64,000 nucleotides of DNA from Solea solea (lineage: Eukaryota; Chordata; Actinopteri; Pleuronectiformes; Soleidae), in the NCBI RefSeq assembly GCF_958295425.1, contig NC_081136.1, forward strand, positions 1,070,162-1,134,161. Reading direction: 5' to 3'. Shown in pieces: positions 58,196-64,000 of this stretch (positions are counted from its first letter, which is position 1; each line of letters begins with the position of its first letter). Both the position numbers and the translations under genes were made by a program. The notes under the pieces are model-generated. The model was not told the origin of the DNA. It searched no databases and saw only the letters and a list, made by a program, of their open reading frames with translations.

Positions 58196-59814
58196 GAGCA
58201 CCCTCACTATACTTTTGACATCATGCAGGATTTGTGTTCTCATAATCCCCGACAGAGTTGCCTGAGACAGGCGGAAGATGTGAGACTCACGCGGCTGTCG
58301 ACAGATTCATTCATGTTTCCTCTCTGTGACGGTGACAACATTAGCTTGGAAGAAGGCGATGCTAAGCCGCGGCGGCGCCACGTGCGATGAGAGGTTCCCA
58401 CCGTTTGACGTGGAAGACGAAACGGCAAGTGTGGGCAGATCCTGTTTATTCACTTTTGCAAAACAAATTGTGGTCGACAGCTTTGGCGGCGTTCTGAGAT
58501 GCTACGTTTGTAATATTGGAGAATATGCATACGGTGTTTATGGTATGTTTGTACCTTTAAACACATTTACACCAGTGCTCTCCTGAGTCCGTGTACTGTG
58601 AATCACTCGTGCTATTATGTGCTTTTTCTTTGTGCCGTCTTAAAATAGACATTAAAGGCCTGCGCGGCGTCTTACGTCGAACAACAAGGATACAGTGCGG
58701 CTCCTTTGCTTTGCCTAAGCGCAGCAGCAGTAGCTTCCCCTGTCGCCTTTGTAGTAGTAAAACAAAGCTTGACTACACATTAGAAAAGCCTCACACAGGC
58801 AAACAGTGGTGCTTTTCCCTCCAGGCTGACGCTCACCTCAGATCACACGGCATCAGCAGCAGAGAGAGAGAGAGACAGGTCAACAAGACACACACTCACG
58901 CACCAACACCTTAAAATAAGCTGTTAGACTTTAAAATAACAGACGAGTCGGACTCCGCGGGCCTTTTCAGTCCCAGCGTTGCTTTGATATCTGTCCAATT
59001 TCAGGGATGAGTGCAACCGAGCGAGTTTAGGCCTTTTAATCACTAACCTGCGTGATTTAGCACGGAAGCAATCATCAGCCGCCATTTTTAACCATTTTCC
59101 ACCCAATGACGCCACACAGTCGCACACAGGCTGGAGGCAGGTGAGCATGTGCGGCGCACGACTGTGCGATTCCCCCGTCCACGGGTTTCAAACGTTTGCT
59201 TGATTAATGTTCACTCTGCTCCCGCGTGGATGAACCCGCAGAGAGCTGCAGCGTTTTCTTTCAGTTCCATTCAGACAGCGGTGCAGAAGAGAAGAGGCAG
59301 ATTTGAGACGAGCCGAGGATGACATGCCGTGTTGCACGGTGTTGTGACGGTGGATCAGTGAACAGGAACTGAACAGGGACGAAGCGACTCGTACAGTAGA
59401 TGCAAGGAAATGGATGAGGATGAAAATTGCTGAAACAAAAACGCAGTCTCAAAAAAGACGAAGCCTTTCATCGCTGCGTTGCGTTCATTTCATCTGTGAT
59501 TGTGCAACGACACGGGAGTGCGATACCACCAGAAAGAATGGGGGCAGTATCGAGTCAACAGTCCGGTCAGTGAGGAAAACGATGGAAAAGAGTCTACGTG
59601 GGCATTAATTTCAGGGGATATGATTGGAAATGCATCGGTCATATCGTCATCGGTCTGACATTCAGAGGACCAAATCCCAAAGACACGAAATCCGAACCTC
59701 TTCATGTTGATGCCTGCAGCTTGGTGCTCGGTGCTGCCCTCTGGAGGAAGTAAATCCTTCTCCCTTTCTCGGGGTCACCTGAAATTTGGCAGATATTTGC
59801 CCTCCCTGATGCAA

Positions 59815-59940
59815 ACCCGCCAATTGATCTGGGGTCAATTTAGAGTGTCTAATTAGCAATTAGCAATGGGGATTGGGCACCTTGCTCAGCCCTTGACTTG
59901 ACAGGGACTTGAACCAGCAACCCGTCTGTCATAAGCCCCC
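59815..59940. mobile_element. Diverged fragment related to the 58005-58195 repeat
   Basis: GGTCAATTTAGAGTGTCTAA is followed by ATTGGGCACCTTGCTCAG and a GGACTTGAACCAGCAACCCG end. It shares the front end with 58005 but has a different tail. Confidence 0.5.
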
Positions 59941-60688
59941 TTTGTTAACAACACAAAAGACGCCATGGAGGTGTGTCGGCTCAGTCACAGAGGGGACAGA
60001 CACATGCAAAGCTAACATTTAGCATTTTATTTTCCGTCCATCTTCTACCACTTTATCCTCCACGTGATGTCAGCTGACGTAAGGGCGAGAAACAACAACG
60101 ATCAAAGACAAAAGTGTCGTCCTCTGAAGATCAGTGTCATTAAAGAGGCTTCTCTGGTTGTTCATTTTTAAGATTAAGCGATTCTAAACCTGACATTTTC
60201 TCCATCACAGTGACACTGTGTGTTCTCCGTGTGCTCCATCCTTCCACATCGTTATTAGTCTTGTAATCACGACTGAATTTCAGCTCATTTTCGTCCACTG
60301 AAATCAAGGCTTTTCACGCTGGCTCTCTCTTTATCTGTTCCTCTTCCACACCTCCCCTCGGATCACTTAACGCTTGCTTTGTTTCTCTTACAGCAGTAGG
60401 TGGGAGTTGGAAATGAGACGTTGGTGCTAAATGATGATGAGAATTTCCTCTCCTCCTGAAGGGGGGGTGAGAAAAAAAGGAGGCTAATTCCTGATGATTC
60501 AGCCACCGAGGAAAAAAGAAGAGAGAAAGGAAATAATCTCACTCACTCAGTGAAGTGTTCATTTTTTTTGCTAATGTGCGGCAGACAGAGAGAGTGCGTG
60601 GTGGTGTGTGTTTGCTTTGATTCGACTGTCAGCAGAGGGCTCTCATGATCTATCTGTGATGGCTCTGACCTCTCGTCTCCATTTACTG

Positions 60689-60850
60689 ACACACACACAC
60701 ACACACACACACACATCAGCGTTCCTTTCAGGGCATTATTGAACAGGGGGGGGGGGGGGCTTTTCACCGCTCACACAAAAGTACAGATTGCATTTTTGTT
60801 TATCTCACCATTGTGTCGTACACTGTGTGTGTGTGTGTGTGTGTGTGTGT
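60689..60850. repeat. (CA)13 and (GT)13 inverted pair with a G run between
   Basis: A CA tract at 60689-60715 and a GT tract at 60824-60850 flank a G run at about 60747-60759. Like 29750-29944, the two tracts could pair. Confidence 0.9.
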
Positions 60851-61329
60851 TCCTCTTCACACTGAACTGAACGATCACCACAGTCTTCAGAGTGACCTCC
60901 ATGTGCAGGTGTTTAAACTCTGACAGTGGCGGCTAATCAATGTAGGGGGCGCCCCCCCCACCACCTCAACTTGTCCCACATGAAGAAGAAGAAGAGGAAG
61001 AAGAAGAGGAAGATGAAATGACTCCCATGGATTGAAAACAACATTTGTTTCTTTTTTCATGAGCTAGAAAAGTAGAGATTATACACAGAGTGAGTGAATG
61101 AGTGAGTGACCTCATCAACTCCACAGTGGCCTCTGGTGGGTGAAATAAGTCATTGTCAGAGGTAAGTGTGGGATTCTTTCAAACACTTTCTTGTTTCTGT
61201 GGAAGATAGCGGCCATTTTGGAGGTTCTTCTGTCAGTTTTTTGTGTTGTTTACGGTGGAAATGGCTTAAGGTATTCGGCTTTGTCGCACTTTTGACTCTC
61301 CGTCGTGACGGTGGGAGTCGGAAATGATG

Positions 61330-61352
61330 GTGTGTGTGTGTGTGTGTGTGTG
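61330..61352. repeat. (TG)11 microsatellite
   Basis: A perfect dinucleotide tract. Confidence 0.95.
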
Positions 61353-61499
61353 GCCTTTATTGTTTTGTTCTTGCAGACTTGGACTTTGTAGATCAGTTCT
61401 TTTTGTGGCAGTGTTGGTTATTCTGAAACAGTTTTTCTTTTTTACAGTATATATAGCAAAATATGGGTTGTACAATGCTTGTGTATATAGTAAAGTATA

Positions 61500-61912
61500 G
61501 TATCAAGATTAACTTTATGGTCCCACTTTGTCTTTGCTGCAGTCATGACAAAAAAACAACATATACAACATGATACAAACACAATACAACAGATATTAAA
61601 ATAAATAGATAAATAGCAGTAACCGTGAAGAATGCAAACCCGGGCTTATTCCAGCTTTTATCTGCCACTATTTAAGAGCTTAATAGACACAAGAATAAAT
61701 TAGTTTTGGAATCAGTTCAGTCTGCAGCGAGGAACTCTAAACCTTCCACCAGAGGGCAGCAGCTCATACTCTGTGTGTAGAATGGGACTCGCGTCACTAA
61801 CGATTCTATTGGCTTGTCTTAAAGTAGCCTGTTCATATATGCTCTGCATGGATGAGTGAGTGCTCCTTGACACCAATAAGTTTCCATGCAGTATGAATCA
61901 GTCGGAACAGTT
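61500..61912 (-). mobile_element. Non-LTR retrotransposon 3' end, minus strand
   Basis: On the - strand the frame reads RQANRIVSDASPILHTEYEL then LPSGGRFRVPRCRLN, the conserved end of a fish LINE ORF2 protein. It is followed by a stop, a 3' UTR and an AT-rich tail (ATCTATTTATTTTAATATC). Upstream codons (KLFRLIHTAWKLIGVKEHSL) run directly into the pentamer satellite at 61915. The copy is truncated at that point. Confidence 0.75.
61746..61760 (+). promoter_or_regulatory. CTCF-like motif inside a LINE 3' end
   Basis: CCACCAGAGGGCAGC fits the core CTCF consensus exactly. On the opposite strand the same bases encode the conserved LLPSGG of the LINE ORF2 end. Weaker CTCF-like cores lie at about 10125-10140 (-) and 55789-55804 (+). 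Confidence 0.4.
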
Positions 61913-61914
61913 TG

Positions 61915-62210
61915 AGTATAGAATAGTATAGTACAGTATAGAATAGTATAGTATAAAATAGTACGGTACAGTATAGAATAGTATAGTATAGTATAGTATA
62001 GTATAGTATAGAATAGTATAAAATAGCATAGCATAGTATAGTATAGTATAGAATAGTATAAAATAGCATAGCATAGTATAGTATAGTATAGAATAGTATA
62101 AAATAGCATAGCATAGTATAGTATAGTATAGAATAGTATAAAATAGCATAACATAGTATAGTATAGTATAGAATAGTATAAAATAGCATAGTATAGTACA
62201 GTACAGTATA
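61915..62210. repeat. TATAG pentamer satellite with 40-bp higher-order units
   Basis: The tract is built of 5-bp units (TATAG, GATAG, AATAG and CATAG variants). From 62021 the pattern AAATAGCATA..GAATAGTATA repeats every 40 bp, with starts at 62021, 62061, 62101, 62141 and 62181. On the - strand the pentamers contain no stop codon in the frames used, which produces three overlapping open frames of over 110 codons rich in Tyr, Ile and Leu. These are not considered genes. Confidence 0.95.
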
Positions 62211-62639
62211 AGTCCTCTAAAGTTCAGTTTGTTTGGGGAGGTAAGACTCTGGTCCACCTAAAAACGTAGGTCTCGGTTCGCTTCGCTGCAACGCAGTGCA
62301 TTGTGGGTAAACACAACCGAAACAATCAGAGCGTCGTACGTTCACACAGAACCATAGGATTTGATGCAGCTGCATGTTTTGCTCTGATGTGGAGGAAACA
62401 GAAGTTGTCCTGCATTAAAACAGCAGAGGAATCTCGTCTCCTCCTTCAGTGATTCTTGACGCAGCGCCGCCTCAGGCGAGGAGGGGAACACGTTGTTCAG
62501 AAGGGTCGAGAACCGAGTCCTCAATCGTACCGAGTCTAGCGGAGAATAATCTCATCTGTGGTGGAAATGGAAAAAAGGGTCGACTTTCTCCGCTGCTCCA
62601 ACGTGAACCTTAAAAACTGTCTTTTGGCAGCGGTTGAAT

Positions 62640-63200
62640 CACCTGCACTCAACCCTGCCTAAAGTCTTCAAATATGTTTGAGGTTGATCACAGAGAAAAG
62701 GCTTTTTTCTCTCTGTGGGATCAGACACAAAAAGAAGAAAGACTCGTTGAGTCGGATCAAGACGACCCTGAACCACAGCAACCAGTCAGAATGTATTCAG
62801 TCAAACAAGCACGAAAAAATCTCCACCAAAGAGAAAACGTGTCGGAAATCATTTGGGAGAAAGTCGTCTATGGTCTCTGCTTCAAAACATTCTGATGAAT
62901 TAGTCTGTGTAGTTTTTCTTGGTGTTAAATCTAACAAAGGATTTAAAAACTCATTGGATGTCGCGTTTCTTCTCCTGCCTGTTTTCATTGAACAGAATTA
63001 TCAGCAGCGGCTCAGAAGGTCGAAGGTCGGCCCAACAATTACTTCACAGCTTCAAACGCTGTGAAACAAACCCACAGAAAACATGACACTGAAAACAAAA
63101 AGTTTTACCACAGGGGAGAGTCCAAGAGACGAAGAGACAAACGTTTCTGGCAGCAAAACAGGAGCAGGAGTTCAGAACAACCTCCTCCTGAACTGTTCAG
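62640..63200 (+). pseudogene. Possible decayed C2H2 zinc-finger gene relic
   Basis: Fragments of zinc-finger array grammar are readable in more than one frame. STKEKT-CRKSFGRKSS at about 62822-62869 resembles HTGEK-(C..)CGKSFGRKSS. LVCVVFLGVKSNKGFKNSL at about 62900-62960 resembles a finger core. HRKHDTENKKF at 63073-63105 resembles an HxxxH-TGEKPF linker, and TTGESPRDEETNVSGSKTG at about 63104-63165 resembles the C-terminal end typical of fish zinc-finger proteins. Cys and His pairs are mostly lost, and frames shift between segments. If real, it is a dead copy of the last exon of a fish C2H2 gene. Chance resemblance remains possible. Confidence 0.35.
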
Positions 63201-64000
63201 CACAACTTTACAAAAGGAAAATCAACACTTTGCTCACAGCGTCTTGCGCTGCCACCCAGTGGCCGCCAATCGAAAAAGCATGCCTTTAAATTCCCACTCG
63301 AGGCCTCGTTTTCTTTCTACTCGTCACTTATTTTCTACACGGTTTGTGCAAATCTATCAGGGAGTTCCATGAAATCACCATAATTAAGACAAAAGGGGCA
63401 ACGGCTAATTATCATAACAGTGTATTGGGGTTTATGTTGCCTCTCTCTTCGTACACTGCGAGGAGGAAAAGCATCGAAATCCTCCCACTGCAGCATTTCA
63501 TTCACAACAAGAGCGAGAGAGGGAGAGAAACGATGCTATTTTTAACTTGTTTACTCCCGTTTGTAATGATGGTGTCGCTCAGTTCCTTCTCTGGCAGACT
63601 CGACGCGACCCTCAATGAATCAAACGCAGCTTCCGACGCTCTATATCCCAGGACCGGGTGACAGTCTTATTTCCAGCCATCGAGGGAGCAGGAGAGGAAA
63701 GTTATTTTCTGAGTGGTGGACAGAGGAAGATTGGACATCCCCGATCTGTCAAGGACGCGACATTTGGCCGGAGCAAATCATTCACTTTTATTGCGTTGTC
63801 TTTGGGGCCATTTGGCACGAGGAGATGGGATCGGAAGGCTAACAAAGCGCACCGCCTCCATCTAGCACTGTCTTCTGTTCAGTTTTAAAGGCTAATCTAT
63901 AACCTGTGGAGTCTGGAAACACTCGGGCAGTTCCTCACGGAGTCTGGCCTCGCTCCGCCCGAGCAAACCGCTGATCAGAGGCGAAAAGTTGTCTAGTTGC

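Larger units (their letters stand above)
54712..64000. other. Upstream or 5' intron DNA of ptn, part 2
   Basis: No intact gene was recognised. The region is rich in retrotransposon remnants (57.1-58.2, 59.8 and 61.5-61.9 kb), simple repeats (55.3, 60.7, 60.8 and 61.3 kb), a higher-order satellite (61.9-62.2 kb) and a decayed zinc-finger relic (62.6-63.2 kb). The next gene in human order, DGKI, is not visible in the window. Confidence 0.55.

Noticed and set aside
61819..62257. Three overlapping - strand open frames of 111-119 codons rich in Tyr, Ile and Leu
   Set aside because: They are translations of the pentamer satellite and the LINE end, not genes.

Overview
The window is vertebrate nuclear DNA, almost certainly from a ray-finned (teleost, probably percomorph-like) fish. 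The evidence is two intact vertebrate genes in their conserved neighbourhood, GT-AG introns of 1.6-7.4 kb, dense (CA)n/(GT)n microsatellites, a tRNA-derived SINE with A and B boxes, LINE 3' ends of fish type, and many short TIR elements (hAT-, piggyBac- and Tc1-like). The exact species cannot be told from the sequence.

Layout. Positions 1-23902 hold no recognisable protein gene and are read as 5' intron or upstream DNA of chrm2, with scattered mobile-element fragments and two minisatellites. The single coding exon of chrm2 (muscarinic acetylcholine receptor M2, 501 residues) lies on the + strand at 23944-25449, behind a splice acceptor at 23901/23902. From 25450 to 33105 is the microsatellite-rich space between the two genes, containing both 3' UTRs. 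ptn (pleiotrophin, 161 residues) lies on the - strand in four coding exons: 45913-45820, 44180-44007, 40694-40533 and 33161-33106. All three introns are phase 1. Its 5' non-coding exon(s) must lie above 45914 but were not found. Positions 45915-64000 are upstream or 5' intron DNA of ptn, filled with repeats: a cluster of three TIR elements at 53.5-54.7 kb, LINE and SINE remnants at 57.1-58.2 kb, a LINE 3' end next to a 40-bp higher-order satellite at 61.5-62.2 kb, and a decayed C2H2 zinc-finger relic at 62.6-63.2 kb.

The two genes are arranged tail to tail, as CHRM2 and PTN are on human chromosome 7q33, so this is an old conserved linkage. They are not known to act in one pathway: chrm2 encodes a Gi/o-coupled acetylcholine receptor, and ptn a secreted heparin-binding growth factor.

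No previously undescribed protein system was found. The items most worth following up are a three-copy piggyBac-like TTAA element family, a CTCF-like motif that coincides with conserved LINE ORF2 codons, the zinc-finger relic, the overlapping upstream ATG at the chrm2 start, and the 40-bp satellite open in several reading frames.
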